The notes: generated from the sequence alone by a model not told the origin. DNA of 64,000 nucleotides from Lysobacter antibioticus (GCF_001442535.1 NZ_CP013141.1:3963797-4027796); one strand, 5' to 3'. Shown: positions 16,858-27,193, counted from the first letter of the stretch. Numbers and translations: made by a program.

Positions 16858-19353
16858 ATGGCCGTCACCCGACGCGACTTCATCCGCAGTACCGCCATCG
16901 CGACCGCCGCGGCCGCCGCCGGCATTCCTCTGAGCGGCGGCGGCAGCAACCTGGTCACCGAGGGCGATCTGACCGGGCTGAAGTGGAGCAAGGCGCCGTG
17001 CCGTTTCTGCGGCACCGGCTGCGGGGTCAACGTCGCGGTGAAATCCGGTCGCGTCGTGGCCACCCATGGCGATGTCCACGCCGAGGTCAACCGCGGCTTG
17101 AATTGCGTCAAGGGCTATTTCCTGTCGAAGGTGCTGTACGGCCACGATCGCCTGATGCGGCCGCTGCTGCGCAAGAAGAGCGGCGCCTACGCCAAGGACG
17201 GCGAGTTCGAGCCGGTCGACTGGGACGAGGCCTTCGACGTGATGGCCGAACAGTTCAAGAAAGTGCTCAAGGACAAGGGGCCGGGCGCGGTCGGCATGTT
17301 CGGCTCGGGGCAGTGGACCATCTTCGAGGGCTATGCGGCCAACAAACTGTGGAAGGCGGGCTTCCGCAGCAACCACATCGATCCCAACGCGCGCCATTGC
17401 ATGGCCTCGGCGGTCATGGGCTTCATGCGTACGTTCGGCATGGACGAGCCGATGGGCTGCTACGACGACATCGAGGCGGCCGACGCCTTCGTGCTGTGGG
17501 GCTCGAACATGGCCGAAATGCATCCAATCCTGTGGACGCGGGTGACCGATCGGCGCCTGTCCAAGCCGGATGTCCGAGTCGCGGTGCTTTCGACCTTCGA
17601 GCACCGCAGCTTCGAGCTCGCCGACATCCCGATCGTGTTCAAGCCGCAGACCGACTTGGTCATCCTCAACTACATCGCCAATCACATCATCCGCAGCGGC
17701 CGGGTCAACCGCGAGTTCGTCGACCGCCACACCCGTTTCAAGCAGGGAAACCAGGACATCGGCTACGGGCTGCGTCCCGAGCATCCGCTGGAGCAAAGCG
17801 CCAGCAATGCCAAGGATCCCAACGGCGGCCAGGACATCGATTTCGCCGCGTTCGCGGCTTTCGTCGCGCCGTACACGCTCGACAAGGCCGTGGAAATGAC
17901 CGGGGCCGAGCGCGGTTGGCTGGAGAAGCTGGCCGACCTGTATGCCGACCCAAAGATCAAGGTGACCTCGTTCTGGACCATGGGCTTCAACCAGCACACC
18001 CGCGGCGTGTGGGCCAACAACATGGTCTACAACCTGCATCTGCTGACCGGCAAGATCGCCACGCCCGGCAACAGCCCGTTCTCCCTGACCGGACAGCCGT
18101 CGGCCTGCGGCACGGCGCGCGAAGTCGGCACCTTCAGTCATCGCCTGCCCGCGGACATGGTGGTTACCAATCCCGAGCATCGGCGCAAGGCCGAGGACAT
18201 CTGGAAGATTCCGCACGGCACCATCCACGACAAGCCCGGCTATCACGCGGTGGAGCAGAACCGCGCCTTGCGCGACGGCAAGCTCAACGCCTACTGGGTG
18301 ATGGTCAACAACAATGTGCAGGCCGCGGCCAACCTGATGCAGGAGACCCTGCCGGGTTACCGCAATCCGGCCAATTTCATCGTCGTGTCCGATGCCTATC
18401 CGACCGTAACCGCGCAGGCCGCCGACCTGATCCTGCCCGCGGCGATGTGGGTGGAAAAGGAAGGGGCCTACGGTAACGCCGAGCGGCGGACCCAGTTCTG
18501 GCACCAGTTGGTGAAGGCGCCCGGGCAGGCGCGCTCCGACCTGTGGCAACTGATGGAGTTTTCCAAGCGTTTTCGCATCGAGGAGTGCTGGCCGGCGACG
18601 TTGCTGGCGGCGAACCCGCAGTTCAAGGGCAAGAGCTTGTACGAGGTGTTGTTCCGCAACGGCAACGTCGATCGTTATCCGTCGAGCGAGATCGAGGCCG
18701 GTTACGACAACGACGAGTCGGCCGCGTTCGGCTACTACGTGCAGAAAGGCCTGTTCGAGGAATACGCCGCCTTCGGCCGCGGTCACGGCCACGACCTGGC
18801 GCCGTTCGACGACTACCACCGCGCCCGCGGGCTGCGCTGGCCGGTGGTCGACGGCAAGGAAACACGCTGGCGTTACCGCGAGGGCGCCGACCCCTACGTC
18901 AAGGCCGGCAGCGGCTTCCAGTTCTACGGCAACCCCGACGGTCGCGCGGTGATCTGGGCCTTGCCGTACGAACCGCCGCCGGAGTCGCCCGACGAAGAGT
19001 TCGACCTGTGGTTGGTCACCGGGCGGGTGCTGGAGCATTGGCACTCCGGTTCGATGACGATGCGGGTGCCGGAGCTGTATCGCAGCTTCCCGGCCGCGGT
19101 GGTGTTCATGAACCCCGACGACGCCAAGGCGCGCGGGCTCAAGCGCGGCGATCCCGTGCGGGTGGCCTCGCGTCGCGGCGAGATGCTGTCGCGCCTGGAG
19201 ACGCGCGGCCGCAACCGGATGCCGCGCGGGGTGATCTTCGTGCCCTGGTTCGACGCCGGGCAACTGATCAACAAGGTGACGCTCGACGCCACCGACCCGA
19301 TTTCCAAGCAGACCGACTACAAGAAATGCGCGGTCAGGGTGCAGGCGGCCTAG
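16858..19353 (+). CDS. napA: NapA, periplasmic nitrate reductase catalytic subunit
   Basis: An 831-residue molybdoenzyme reducing nitrate to nitrite in the periplasm. It starts with a Tat signal ([20 protein letters not shown]). The 4Fe-4S ligands are C48, C51, C55 and C83. A cysteine near 181 in [11 protein letters not shown] is the molybdenum ligand, and a C-terminal domain ([26 protein letters not shown]) binds the bis-MGD cofactor. Length and motifs match the NapA family closely. It lies four bases after napD and twelve before napB, so the genes form one transcript. Electrons come from quinol through NapC and NapB. Confidence 0.97.
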   Translation: MAVTRRDFIRSTAIATAAAAAGIPLSGGGSNLVTEGDLTGLKWSKAPCRFCGTGCGVNVAVKSGRVVATHGDVHAEVNRGLNCVKGYFLSKVLYGHDRLMRPLLRKKSGAYAKDGEFEPVDWDEAFDVMAEQFKKVLKDKGPGAVGMFGSGQWTIFEGYAANKLWKAGFRSNHIDPNARHCMASAVMGFMRTFGMDEPMGCYDDIEAADAFVLWGSNMAEMHPILWTRVTDRRLSKPDVRVAVLSTFEHRSFELADIPIVFKPQTDLVILNYIANHIIRSGRVNREFVDRHTRFKQGNQDIGYGLRPEHPLEQSASNAKDPNGGQDIDFAAFAAFVAPYTLDKAVEMTGAERGWLEKLADLYADPKIKVTSFWTMGFNQHTRGVWANNMVYNLHLLTGKIATPGNSPFSLTGQPSACGTAREVGTFSHRLPADMVVTNPEHRRKAEDIWKIPHGTIHDKPGYHAVEQNRALRDGKLNAYWVMVNNNVQAAANLMQETLPGYRNPANFIVVSDAYPTVTAQAADLILPAAMWVEKEGAYGNAERRTQFWHQLVKAPGQARSDLWQLMEFSKRFRIEECWPATLLAANPQFKGKSLYEVLFRNGNVDRYPSSEIEAGYDNDESAAFGYYVQKGLFEEYAAFGRGHGHDLAPFDDYHRARGLRWPVVDGKETRWRYREGADPYVKAGSGFQFYGNPDGRAVIWALPYEPPPESPDEEFDLWLVTGRVLEHWHSGSMTMRVPELYRSFPAAVVFMNPDDAKARGLKRGDPVRVASRRGEMLSRLETRGRNRMPRGVIFVPWFDAGQLINKVTLDATDPISKQTDYKKCAVRVQAA

Positions 19354-19365
19354 GGGGAGGACGGC

Positions 19366-19920
19366 ATGCGTAACCGATACCTGTTGATCGCCTCGGCCTT
19401 GGTGGTCGCGCTCGCCGCCATGGCCTTCGGCGCCGGTTGGCTGTTCGGCTCTGCCGGCAGAGCGCCCGCCCCGGCGCCCGCAGGGCCGGGCTTGCCTATC
19501 GTGGCGGCCGACGATGTCGGCCCGACCGGAATGCAACTCGATGCGCTTCGTCGCGGCGTGCCGATCGGCGGCGAGGCGGTGCCGCCGCCGTTGGCGCGAG
19601 TGGAAAACACCGACCTCAAGCGCGAGCGTGCTTATCCGATGCAGCCGCCCACGATCCCGCACACCATCGACAGTTATCAGGTCGACAAGAACAGCAATCG
19701 CTGCTTGCTCTGCCATGCGCGCGCCAACGCGGCGACGTTCCAGGCGCCTCCGGTCAGCGTCACCCACTACATGGACCGCGACGACCAGTTCCTGGCCGCG
19801 GTGTCGCCCAGGCGCTATTTCTGCAACCAATGCCACGTCGTCCAGACCGATGCGCGGCCGCTGGTCGCCAATACCTTCGAAGACATCGACCGCCTGTTGA
19901 ATCCGCCGGCGAGGAACTAG
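19366..19920 (+). CDS. napB: NapB, dihaem cytochrome c subunit
   Basis: A 184-residue protein with an N-terminal hydrophobic signal or anchor (LLIASALVVALAAMAFGAGW) and two haem-binding CxxCH motifs, CLLCH (113-117) and CNQCH (153-157). The conserved stretch IPHTIDSYQVDKNSNRCLLC is typical of NapB. It passes electrons from NapC to NapA in the periplasm. The start ATG at 19366 has GGGGAGG upstream. The stop is three bases before napC. Confidence 0.95.
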   Translation: MRNRYLLIASALVVALAAMAFGAGWLFGSAGRAPAPAPAGPGLPIVAADDVGPTGMQLDALRRGVPIGGEAVPPPLARVENTDLKRERAYPMQPPTIPHTIDSYQVDKNSNRCLLCHARANAATFQAPPVSVTHYMDRDDQFLAAVSPRRYFCNQCHVVQTDARPLVANTFEDIDRLLNPPARN

Positions 19921-19923
19921 GCC

Positions 19924-20523
19924 ATGTGGACCCGACTCAAGGCGCTCGCGATATCGCTATGGCGCACGTTGCGTTCGCCGAGCGTGCATTACAGCCTGGG
20001 CTTGTTGACCGTGGCCGGTTTCGTCGCCGGCATCGTGTTCTGGGGCGGGTTCAATACCGCGCTGGAGGCGACCAACACCGAAAAGTTCTGCACGAGCTGC
20101 CACGAGATGCGCGACAACGTGTTCGAGGAGCTCAAGGGCACCATTCACTACAGCAACCGTTCCGGCGTCCGTGCGACCTGTCCCGACTGCCACGTCCCGC
20201 ACCAGTGGACCGACAAGATCGCGCGCAAGATGCAGGCGTCCAAGGAAGTCTGGGGCAAGTTGTTCGGCAGCATCGACACCCGCGAGAAGTTCCTCGACCA
20301 CCGCCTGCAGTTGGCGATACACGAGTGGACCCGGCTCAAGGCCAACGACTCGCTGGAATGCCGCAATTGCCACGACTACGACTCGATGGACCTGACCCGT
20401 CAGGGCTCGCGGGCGGCGCAGGTGCACAAACTGTGGCTGGGCACCGGCCAGAAGACCTGCATCGACTGCCATAAGGGCGTGGCGCACCGGTTGCCGGACA
20501 TGACCGGGGTGCCGCAGGGCTAG
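19924..20523 (+). CDS. napC: NapC, membrane-anchored tetrahaem quinol dehydrogenase
   Basis: A 199-residue protein with one N-terminal transmembrane helix (about 25-45) and four CxxCH motifs: CTSCH (56-60), CPDCH (86-90), CRNCH (146-150) and CIDCH (179-183). This is the NapC/NirT pattern of menaquinol or ubiquinol oxidation feeding NapB. It is the last gene of the cluster; no napG or napH is present, so NapC is the only visible electron donor here. The downstream 235 bases contain no gene before the right tRNA-Pro repeat. Confidence 0.95.
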   Translation: MWTRLKALAISLWRTLRSPSVHYSLGLLTVAGFVAGIVFWGGFNTALEATNTEKFCTSCHEMRDNVFEELKGTIHYSNRSGVRATCPDCHVPHQWTDKIARKMQASKEVWGKLFGSIDTREKFLDHRLQLAIHEWTRLKANDSLECRNCHDYDSMDLTRQGSRAAQVHKLWLGTGQKTCIDCHKGVAHRLPDMTGVPQG

Positions 20524-20760
20524 GGCCTGGGCCCGCAGGCCGGTGGCCGTTTGCCGCGGCCGCGACTTGCTTGTCGGTCGAGCCTGCCTGCGGCCTCTCG
20601 GCAGGATCGCTGAGCGCAGTCGCGAGGGCCGGGCCCAGCGCCGAGATCCCGTCGAGTGCGCAGCTGCGGGAGGGAAGGGATCGCGGCATGGCCGGACCTG
20701 ATCGGCGCAGGGCCTCGCCCGGGGCTGCGTTCCGGCGCGATTCGCGGATACGCAGACACG

Positions 20761-20784
20761 AAAAAGCCGGCGCAAGGCCGGCTT
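20761..20784 (-). terminator. Intrinsic terminator of tRNA-Pro (right copy)
   Basis: Same stem-loop and T run as at 15703-15726, on the minus strand. Confidence 0.85.
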
Positions 20785-20805
20785 CGTCAGAAACACTCTC
20801 AGCAT

Positions 20806-20882
<77 letters not shown>

Positions 20883-20897
20883 ACTGCTGAGCCGCAA

Positions 20898-20927
20898 ATT
20901 CTAGCGACTCACCCCCGGCCGGCGCAA
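20898..20927 (-). promoter_or_regulatory. Promoter of the right tRNA-Pro copy
   Basis: On the minus strand: TTGCGC (-35), 18 bases, TAGAAT (-10), ending 15 bases before the mature tRNA 5' end. Good match for a sigma-70 promoter. Confidence 0.6.
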
Positions 20928-21031
20928 GGGGTCTGTTGATCGGACGAGCAGGGAGCGGGGGCGGCCGTTAAACTGTGGCGCTTTCCAACCCCCCGCTCGT
21001 TGTCGGCGCGGCCGACGTATTGGAGTTCCGC

Positions 21032-22417
21032 TTGATCAAGCCTCGTACCCCGCCGGGAGTCATGGAGCTGCTGCCCCGCGACCAGATCGCCTTCCAGCGC
21101 ATGCTGGACACGATCCGGCGCAATTTCGAGCGCTTCGGCTTCCTGCCCGTGGAAACCCCGGTCATGGAGCTGTCGGAGGTGCTGCTGACCAAGTCCGGCG
21201 GCGAAACCGAGCGCCAGGTCTATTTCGCCCAGTCCACCGGCTCGCTGGAGAAAAGCGCGCAATCGGGCGAGCGCGGGGTGCCGGAGATGGCGCTGCGCTT
21301 CGACCTGACCGTGCCGCTGGCGCGTTACGTGGCCGAGCACGAGCACGAGCTGGCGTTTCCGTTCCGCCGCTACCAGATGCAGCGCGTATACCGCGGCGAG
21401 CGCCAGCAGCGCGGCCGGTTCCGCGAGTTCTACCAGTGCGATATCGACGTGATCGGCAAAGACAGCCTCAGCGTGCGCTACGACGCCGAGCTGCCGGCGG
21501 CCATCTATGCGGTGTTCTCCGAGCTCGACATCGGTCCGTTCACGATCCAGCTCAACAACCGCAAGCTGCTGCGCGGCTTCTTCGAGGCCCAGGGCGTCGC
21601 CGACGGCGGCCTGCAGGCGCTGGTGCTGCGCGAGGTCGACAAGCTCGACAAGCGCGGCCCCGATTACGTGCGCGAAACCCTGACCGGGCCGGAGTTCGGC
21701 CTGGCCGCGGACGCGGTCGCCACCATCCTCGACTTCGTCGCGGTGCGTTCGAGCTCGCACGCCGACGCGCTGGCCAAGCTGGCCGCGCTGGGCGAGGGCA
21801 ACGAGGCCCTGCGCGAAGGCGTGGCCGAGTTGCGCGAGGTGCTGGAACTGATCCGCGCGCTGGGCGTGCCGGAAAAGAACTACGCCCTCAACTTCTCGAT
21901 CGCGCGCGGCCTGGACTACTACACCGGCACCGTCTACGAGACCACGCTCGACGACTTCCCGCAGATCGGCTCGATTTGTTCGGGTGGGCGCTATGAGGAC
22001 CTGGCCAGCCACTACACCAAGTCCAAGCTGCCCGGCGTCGGCATTTCGATCGGCCTGACCCGCTTGTTCTGGCAGTTGCAGGAAGCCGGCCTGGTCAGCA
22101 CCGCCGACAGCAGCGTGCAGGTGCTGGTGACGCAAATGGACGACGCGCACCTGCCGCATTGTCTGGCAGTGGCCAACGAGTTGCGCCACGGCGGCCTCAA
22201 CACCGAAGTGGTGATGGAAACCTCCAAGCTCGGCAAGCAGTTCAAGTACGCCGACCGCGCCGGCATCCGTTTCGTGGTGGTGCTGGGCGAGGACGAAATC
22301 GCCAAGGGCACGGCGACGGTGAAGGACCTGCGCCGCGAAGACCAGTTCGAGGTGTCGCGCGCCGAGCTGGCGCGCACGCTGCGGGTCGAACTGGAGCAGT
22401 CGCGGGTCATGAAGTGA
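21032..22417 (+). CDS. hisS: Histidyl-tRNA synthetase
   Basis: A 461-residue class II aminoacyl-tRNA synthetase. Motif 1 region ([20 protein letters not shown]), motif 2 ([20 protein letters not shown]), the histidine-specific [13 protein letters not shown], and motif 3 ([12 protein letters not shown]) are all present, followed by an anticodon-binding domain. The likely start is the TTG at 21032 ([10 protein letters not shown]), with TTGGAG seven bases upstream; a GTG at 20975 would add 19 residues without similarity to the family. It charges tRNA-His and is essential. It stands alone between tRNA-Pro and the ammonia-lyase gene. Confidence 0.95.
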   Translation: MIKPRTPPGVMELLPRDQIAFQRMLDTIRRNFERFGFLPVETPVMELSEVLLTKSGGETERQVYFAQSTGSLEKSAQSGERGVPEMALRFDLTVPLARYVAEHEHELAFPFRRYQMQRVYRGERQQRGRFREFYQCDIDVIGKDSLSVRYDAELPAAIYAVFSELDIGPFTIQLNNRKLLRGFFEAQGVADGGLQALVLREVDKLDKRGPDYVRETLTGPEFGLAADAVATILDFVAVRSSSHADALAKLAALGEGNEALREGVAELREVLELIRALGVPEKNYALNFSIARGLDYYTGTVYETTLDDFPQIGSICSGGRYEDLASHYTKSKLPGVGISIGLTRLFWQLQEAGLVSTADSSVQVLVTQMDDAHLPHCLAVANELRHGGLNTEVVMETSKLGKQFKYADRAGIRFVVVLGEDEIAKGTATVKDLRREDQFEVSRAELARTLRVELEQSRVMK

Positions 22418-22723
22418 TCCCGGCCCGTGCAGGCCGTGCCGGCGTGGCGGATCGAACGATCCGCGCGGCGGCCGTCTGCACGGCGGGTCTGCGGCGGCGG
22501 GCGCGTGGGTTCGCGTTCGCGGCCGATTCTCTGGTTCGTCCCGCACCGGATCGCGATCCGGCGCGGATGCGGGCCGATTCCATGCCGCGACGCAATGATG
22601 CGGTCGCGGTTCCCATCGTTTCATTGACGCACCGACTCCCGAGTACGCTCGGCCGGGCTGCGCCGCTCGCGGCGTAAACCAAGCCGTTCAGATGATCGCC
22701 AGGGTGCGAGGCGAGGTTACAAC
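22418..22723. other. Intergenic region, nothing recognised
   Basis: About 306 bases of high-GC sequence after hisS. No terminator hairpin, repeat or credible small gene was seen. Confidence 0.4.
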
Positions 22724-24622
22724 TTGAACAAGATCCAACTCGATGGCCGTTCGCTGACGCGTTCGCAACTCGTGGCCGTGGCTTACGGCGCCCAGGTCGA
22801 ACTGGCCGCGGCGCAGTTGCCGGCGGTGGCCCGCGCGGCCGACTTCCTGGCCGAACAGGTGCGCCGCGAAGAACCGATCTACGGCGTTTCCACCGGTTTC
22901 GGCAGCAACGCCGACCGTCTGCTCGGTGCGCACCATCTGCGCGACCAGTTGCCGGGCGCCAAGCGCAACGAAGAGACCCTGCACGAAGAGCTGCAGCGCA
23001 ACCTGATCGTCACCCATGCGGTCTGCGTGGGCGACCCGTTCGCGCCGGAGATCGTGCGCGCGATGCTGTGCATCCGCATCAACACCCTGATGCGCGGCCA
23101 CTCCGGCATCCGCGTGCAGACCCTGCAGGCGCTCGCGGCGATGCTCAACGCCGGCATCGTGCCGGTGGTGCCGCAGCTCGGCTCGGTCGGCGCCAGCGGC
23201 GATCTGGCGCCGTTGTCGCATCTGGCCATCGTCTTGCTCGGCGGCGGCGAAGCCTTCTACGACGGCCGGCGCATGCCGGGCGCAGAAGCGCTGCAGCTCG
23301 CCGGCCTGACCCCGGTCAAGCTGTCCTACAAGGAAGGCCTGGCGCTCAACAACGGCACCGCGCAGATGCTCGCCTGCGGCGTGCTGGCGCTGGCCCGCCT
23401 CGAAGACCTGCTCGACACCGCCGACCTCGCCGCGGCGATGACCATCGACGCCTTCGCCGGCCGTCTCGGCGCGTTCGCCGAGGCCGTGCACGACCTGCGC
23501 CCGCACCCGGGCCAGGTCGAAGTCGCGGCCAACCTGCGCCGCTTGCTCGAAGGCTCGACCCTCGCCGACATTCCGTATCACCTGGTGCCGCGCTTCCGTC
23601 CCTGGCTGCCGCAAAGCTGGGATACCGAACAGGCGCAGCAGCTCAGCTTCGACATCGGTTGGGATTGGGTGCCTTTCAGCCAGCGCCACGGCCGCGAGAA
23701 GTTCTACACCCGCTTCCGTCCGTTCCGCGGCGGCAAGAAACATCAGCCGCAGGACAGCTATTCGCTGCGCTGCATCCCGCAGGTGCACGGCGCGGTGCGC
23801 GACGCCATCGCCCAGGCCGCGCGTGTGCTCGAAGTCGAGCTCAATTCGCTGACCGACAACCCGATCGTGTTCCCGGATGCGCAGGCCGAGCACGTCGAGC
23901 AGCAGGTGATCTCGGCCGGCCATTTCCACGGCATGCCGTTGGCCCTGGTGATGAGCTACGTCAAGGCCGCGATCCCGGTGCTCGCCAGCATTTCCGAGCG
24001 CCGCCTCAACAAACTGGTCGACCCGGCCACCAACGACGGCCTGCCGGGCTTTTTGATCGGCAACGAGGACGCGACCGAATCGGGCCACATGATCGTGCAG
24101 TACACCGCCGCGGCCATCGTCAACGATCTCGCCAGCCGCGCGCATCCGGCCTCGGTGTATTCGATCCCGACCAGCGCCAACGCCGAGGACCATGTGTCGA
24201 TGGGCGCCAACGAAGCCCGTCACGTGCTGTCGATGACCGAAGACCTCGGCAAGGTGCTCGCGCTGGAGCTGTACACCGCCGCCCAGGCGCTGGACCTGCG
24301 TCGCGACATGATCAACGCCGCCCGCGATTTGGCCGACCGCGCCGACGCCAAGACCCTCGCGGCCAAGGTGTCCGGCGGCCCGGTCGGCGACAGCGCCGAT
24401 CACCCCGGCTTCCTCGCCGAGGTCGAAGGCCTGCGCGCCGAGCTGGCCGCCGCCGAGGAGTTCCGGCCGGGCAAGGCGGTCGCCGCGGCGCACGCCAAGC
24501 TGCGCGAAGCCATCGCCTTCCTCGACCGCGACCGCGCGCTCGACGGCGAAGTCGCCACCGCGGTGCAACTGGTCCACGAAGGCACCCTGATCGCCGCGGC
24601 GCGCGCTGCGGTGCAAAGCTAA
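22724..24622 (+). CDS. MIO-dependent aromatic amino acid ammonia-lyase, histidine-ammonia-lyase-like, with a large insert
   Basis: A 632-residue member of the HAL/PAL/TAL superfamily. A157-S158-G159 in GSVGASGDLAPLSH would form the MIO electrophile. The selectivity pair is T97-H98 (VTHAVCVG), close to the Ser-His of histidine ammonia-lyases and unlike His-Leu (tyrosine) or Phe-Leu (phenylalanine). The active-site stretches LNNGTAQ, YSLRCIPQ and SANAEDHVSM are kept. HutH proteins are about 510 residues. This one has about 60 extra residues at about 280-342 (FRPWLPQSWDTEQAQQLSFD, then WVPFSQRHG) and further small expansions. The start is a TTG with GAGG upstream. No hutU, hutI or hutG is nearby, so a role outside histidine breakdown is possible. 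Confidence 0.85.
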   Translation: MNKIQLDGRSLTRSQLVAVAYGAQVELAAAQLPAVARAADFLAEQVRREEPIYGVSTGFGSNADRLLGAHHLRDQLPGAKRNEETLHEELQRNLIVTHAVCVGDPFAPEIVRAMLCIRINTLMRGHSGIRVQTLQALAAMLNAGIVPVVPQLGSVGASGDLAPLSHLAIVLLGGGEAFYDGRRMPGAEALQLAGLTPVKLSYKEGLALNNGTAQMLACGVLALARLEDLLDTADLAAAMTIDAFAGRLGAFAEAVHDLRPHPGQVEVAANLRRLLEGSTLADIPYHLVPRFRPWLPQSWDTEQAQQLSFDIGWDWVPFSQRHGREKFYTRFRPFRGGKKHQPQDSYSLRCIPQVHGAVRDAIAQAARVLEVELNSLTDNPIVFPDAQAEHVEQQVISAGHFHGMPLALVMSYVKAAIPVLASISERRLNKLVDPATNDGLPGFLIGNEDATESGHMIVQYTAAAIVNDLASRAHPASVYSIPTSANAEDHVSMGANEARHVLSMTEDLGKVLALELYTAAQALDLRRDMINAARDLADRADAKTLAAKVSGGPVGDSADHPGFLAEVEGLRAELAAAEEFRPGKAVAAAHAKLREAIAFLDRDRALDGEVATAVQLVHEGTLIAAARAAVQS

Positions 24623-24640
24623 GCGACACCTGCGTCAAAG

Positions 24641-24666
24641 CCCCTCTCCCGCCAGCGGGAGAGGGG
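24641..24666. repeat. CCCCTCTCCCG hairpin
   Basis: A near-perfect 12-bp inverted repeat (CCCCTCTCCCGC / GCGGGAGAGGGG) with a tiny loop, 18 bases after the ammonia-lyase stop. This type of palindrome is dispersed in related genomes. There is no T run, so termination is possible but not supported. Confidence 0.6.
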
Positions 24667-24736
24667 TTGAGGCGGGGGCGCTCCGCCCGCTCACCGAATC
24701 GCTCACCGCATCGTTGTTCCCCGGCAGGAGCCCAGG

Positions 24737-25285
24737 ATGCAGACGATCTTCCACAACGACCGCGTCTTCAGCGTCGAAGATTTGCTTATTCCGTCCGAGT
24801 GCGAGCAACTGGTCGCACTCGCCGAAGACCGCGGCTTCGAATCCGCCGGCGTGCGCACCCCGTCGGGCGAACAGAAAAGCCTGCAGCACGTGCGCAATAA
24901 CGAGCGCGTGGTGTTCGAGTCGCCGGCCTGGGTCGAACGGCTATGGCAGCGGCTGTCCGCGCTCGACCTGCCCATGCTCGACGGCGAACGTGCCGTCGGT
25001 TTGCCGCGGGCGTTACGCTTCTACAAATATTCGCCGGGCCAGCGTTTCCGCATGCACAAGGACGGCCCCTGGGGCGAGGACGGCCTGTCGAGCAAGCTCA
25101 CCTTGCTGGTCTATCTCAACGACGATTTCGTCGGCGGCGACACCGACTTCCGCCAGTTCAAGGTGGTGCCGAAGACCGGTGCCGGCCTGCTGTTCGTGCA
25201 CGACACCTGGCACGAAGGCGCCGCGGTGCTCGAAGGCGTCAAATACGCTTTGCGTTCGGACGTGATGTACCGCCCGATCGGCTGA
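24737..25285 (+). CDS. 2-oxoglutarate/Fe(II)-dependent oxygenase, prolyl-4-hydroxylase-like
   Basis: A 182-residue double-stranded beta-helix oxygenase. The iron triad is H107-x-D109 (RMHKDG) and H159 (DTWHEGAAV), and R173 in KYALRSDVMY is the 2-oxoglutarate anchor. LTLLVYLNDDFVGGDTDF is the strand typical of the P4Hc family. The ATG at 24737 follows AGGAG at eight bases. It lies 114 bases after the ammonia-lyase, on the same strand, across a hairpin repeat. The substrate is unknown; an association with the lyase is only positional. Confidence 0.85.
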   Translation: MQTIFHNDRVFSVEDLLIPSECEQLVALAEDRGFESAGVRTPSGEQKSLQHVRNNERVVFESPAWVERLWQRLSALDLPMLDGERAVGLPRALRFYKYSPGQRFRMHKDGPWGEDGLSSKLTLLVYLNDDFVGGDTDFRQFKVVPKTGAGLLFVHDTWHEGAAVLEGVKYALRSDVMYRPIG

Positions 25286-25318
25286 GCCCGCCTCTCCAAC
25301 GCGCAGCGACGGCCTGCA

Positions 25319-27193
25319 TCAAGCCTGCACCGCCGCCCCCCACACCCGCACGCAATCGCGGCCCTCGGCCTTGGCCAGGTACAAGGCCTGGTCGGCGAAC
25401 TGCAGCGCCGCTTCCACGCCCATGTCCGAGTCCGGGGTGATCTCGTACACGCCGATGCTGGCGGTGACCGGGATGTCGTGGCTGCGGCTGGGGCAGGGCT
25501 GCGAGCTCAGGCGCAGGCGCAACGCCTCGGCGACGCGCGCGCCGGCGTCGAGGTCGTGGTCGGGCAGCACGGCGACGAATTCCTCGCCGCCGAAACGGGC
25601 GAGCAGGGCGTGGTGCGGGATCAGAATCTGCGCGATCAAGCCCGCCGCCCAACGCAGGCACTCGTCGCCGACCAGATGGCCGTGGTGGTCGTTGATCTGC
25701 TTGAAGTGATCGAGGTCGATCATCATCAGCACCAGCGGCCGGTGCTGGCGCCGCGAGCGGTGCAGCAAGGCCTCGAAGGCCTCGCGGAAATGACTGCGAT
25801 TGTGCAGGCCGGTCAGGCCGTCGCGTTGGCTGGTTTCGCGCAGGCGCGCATGGGCATCCTCGAGCAGGGCCAGGGTGCTGCGCAGCTCGGTGGTGCGCTG
25901 TTCGACCTTGTGTTCGAGCTGCTCCTTGGCCTCGCGCACGATGCGTTCGTTCTCGTTGCGCAGCGAGGCGTAGCGATAGCCCAGGGCGACCGACAACAGC
26001 AGCATTTCCAGGGCTGAGCCGATCTGCACGCCGTACTCGGTGATGAACATCTTCGGCAACAGGTCGAAGGCGATCGCCGCGAACATGCCGGTGCCGAACA
26101 GGAACGCCGACCACGCCAGCAGGAACAGCCGCGCCGGCTTGTAGCCGCGGCGCATCACCACGATGCCTTCGACCGCGATCCAGGCGATGCTGACGAACAC
26201 CGCCGCCGAAGCGATCGGGGTGGCGATGCGATAGGGCAGCTGGGTCGCGGCGATGCCGAGCAGGACGAAGAACGCGATCATGCCCAGGCCGACGTAATCG
26301 CCCAGGCGCCAGCGCCGGTGCAGGCTGAGGAAGTTGCGGGCGAATTGCTGCATGCCGATCTGCGCCAGGCAGATCGACAAGGGCACCGAGTGGTCGGCGA
26401 GCCAGGGCGAACGCGGCCACAGGTACTCGAAGCCGAGGCCGTTGAGGGTCAGCAGCACCAGACCGAACGCGCAGATATGGAACAGGTACCAGAAGTAGCT
26501 GGAGTCGCGCAGGCTCAGCCACAGCACCAGGTTGTAGAAGAACAACGCGACCAGGATGCCGTAGTAGATGCCGATGCCGAACTGGGCGTCGCGCGCGAGT
26601 TCGGTGAAGGCGTTCGGCGTGTACAGGGTCAGCGGCACTTGCATCGAGCTGTCGCTGCGTACGCGCACGAAGATGTCGACGGGTTGGTCGGCCGGCAGAT
26701 CGATCCAGAAATTCGGATGGCGGTAGCGGATCGCGCGCGAGGCGAACAACTGGCTGTCGCCGCCGACTTGGTGGGTCGAGGCGCCGTCGCGCGCGCGGGT
26801 GTAGACGTCGAGGCGGTCGCTGAGCGCGAACTGCTGCACCAGCAGCCAGCGCGGCACCTCGGCGTTGCGGTTCACCGCGGCGATGTGGAACCAGTAGGCG
26901 CCGGGCTGGAAGCCGAACGAGCCGTTGCCGTTCGGCAATGGCTTATAGCGTTTGTCGGCGAGCGCGCGTCGCGCGCCGTCGAGATCGAGGCGGCCGTCGG
27001 TGTCGTGATAGTAGGCGGTGAACGGCGCGAGTTCGACCTCGCGGGTGCTGCGTTCGAGGTTCAGCACGGTGTGCGCCGAGGCCGGCGCGAGCAGCGCCGC
27101 GGCGAGCAGGCAGAGCAGGGCCCACCCGGCCCAGTGGCGCTGGGGCGAGGCGGGGCGACTCGGTACGGCAGCGAGGGCAGGGTTCGTATTCAT
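25319..27193 (-). CDS. 7TM sensor diguanylate cyclase (7TMR-DISMED2 - 7TM - GGDEF)
   Basis: A 624-residue inner-membrane protein. After a signal-like helix comes a periplasmic beta domain (about 45-200, including YWFHIAAVNRNAEVPRWLLV), then seven transmembrane helices, a coiled coil (ASLRNENERIVREAKEQLEH) and a GGDEF domain with RFGGEEF near 534. The active-site GGEEF is intact, so it should make cyclic di-GMP. No RxxD inhibitory site precedes it. The ATG at 27193 has GGAAG just upstream. Further in-frame upstream residues are proline/arginine-rich noise. It is divergent from the his operon and shares its intergenic region. Confidence 0.9.
   Translation of the reverse strand: MNTNPALAAVPSRPASPQRHWAGWALLCLLAAALLAPASAHTVLNLERSTREVELAPFTAYYHDTDGRLDLDGARRALADKRYKPLPNGNGSFGFQPGAYWFHIAAVNRNAEVPRWLLVQQFALSDRLDVYTRARDGASTHQVGGDSQLFASRAIRYRHPNFWIDLPADQPVDIFVRVRSDSSMQVPLTLYTPNAFTELARDAQFGIGIYYGILVALFFYNLVLWLSLRDSSYFWYLFHICAFGLVLLTLNGLGFEYLWPRSPWLADHSVPLSICLAQIGMQQFARNFLSLHRRWRLGDYVGLGMIAFFVLLGIAATQLPYRIATPIASAAVFVSIAWIAVEGIVVMRRGYKPARLFLLAWSAFLFGTGMFAAIAFDLLPKMFITEYGVQIGSALEMLLLSVALGYRYASLRNENERIVREAKEQLEHKVEQRTTELRSTLALLEDAHARLRETSQRDGLTGLHNRSHFREAFEALLHRSRRQHRPLVLMMIDLDHFKQINDHHGHLVGDECLRWAAGLIAQILIPHHALLARFGGEEFVAVLPDHDLDAGARVAEALRLRLSSQPCPSRSHDIPVTASIGVYEITPDSDMGVEAALQFADQALYLAKAEGRDCVRVWGAAVQA

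Noticed and set aside
16819..19836. A very long open frame antisense to napA-napB (about 1,000 codons)
   Set aside because: Composition is His/Arg/Gly/Val-rich noise typical of antisense frames in high-GC DNA, while the plus strand encodes unambiguous NapA and NapB.
24641..24666. The CCCCTCTCCCG hairpin as a terminator
   Set aside because: It has a strong stem but no T run on either strand, and similar palindromes are dispersed repeats in related genomes.
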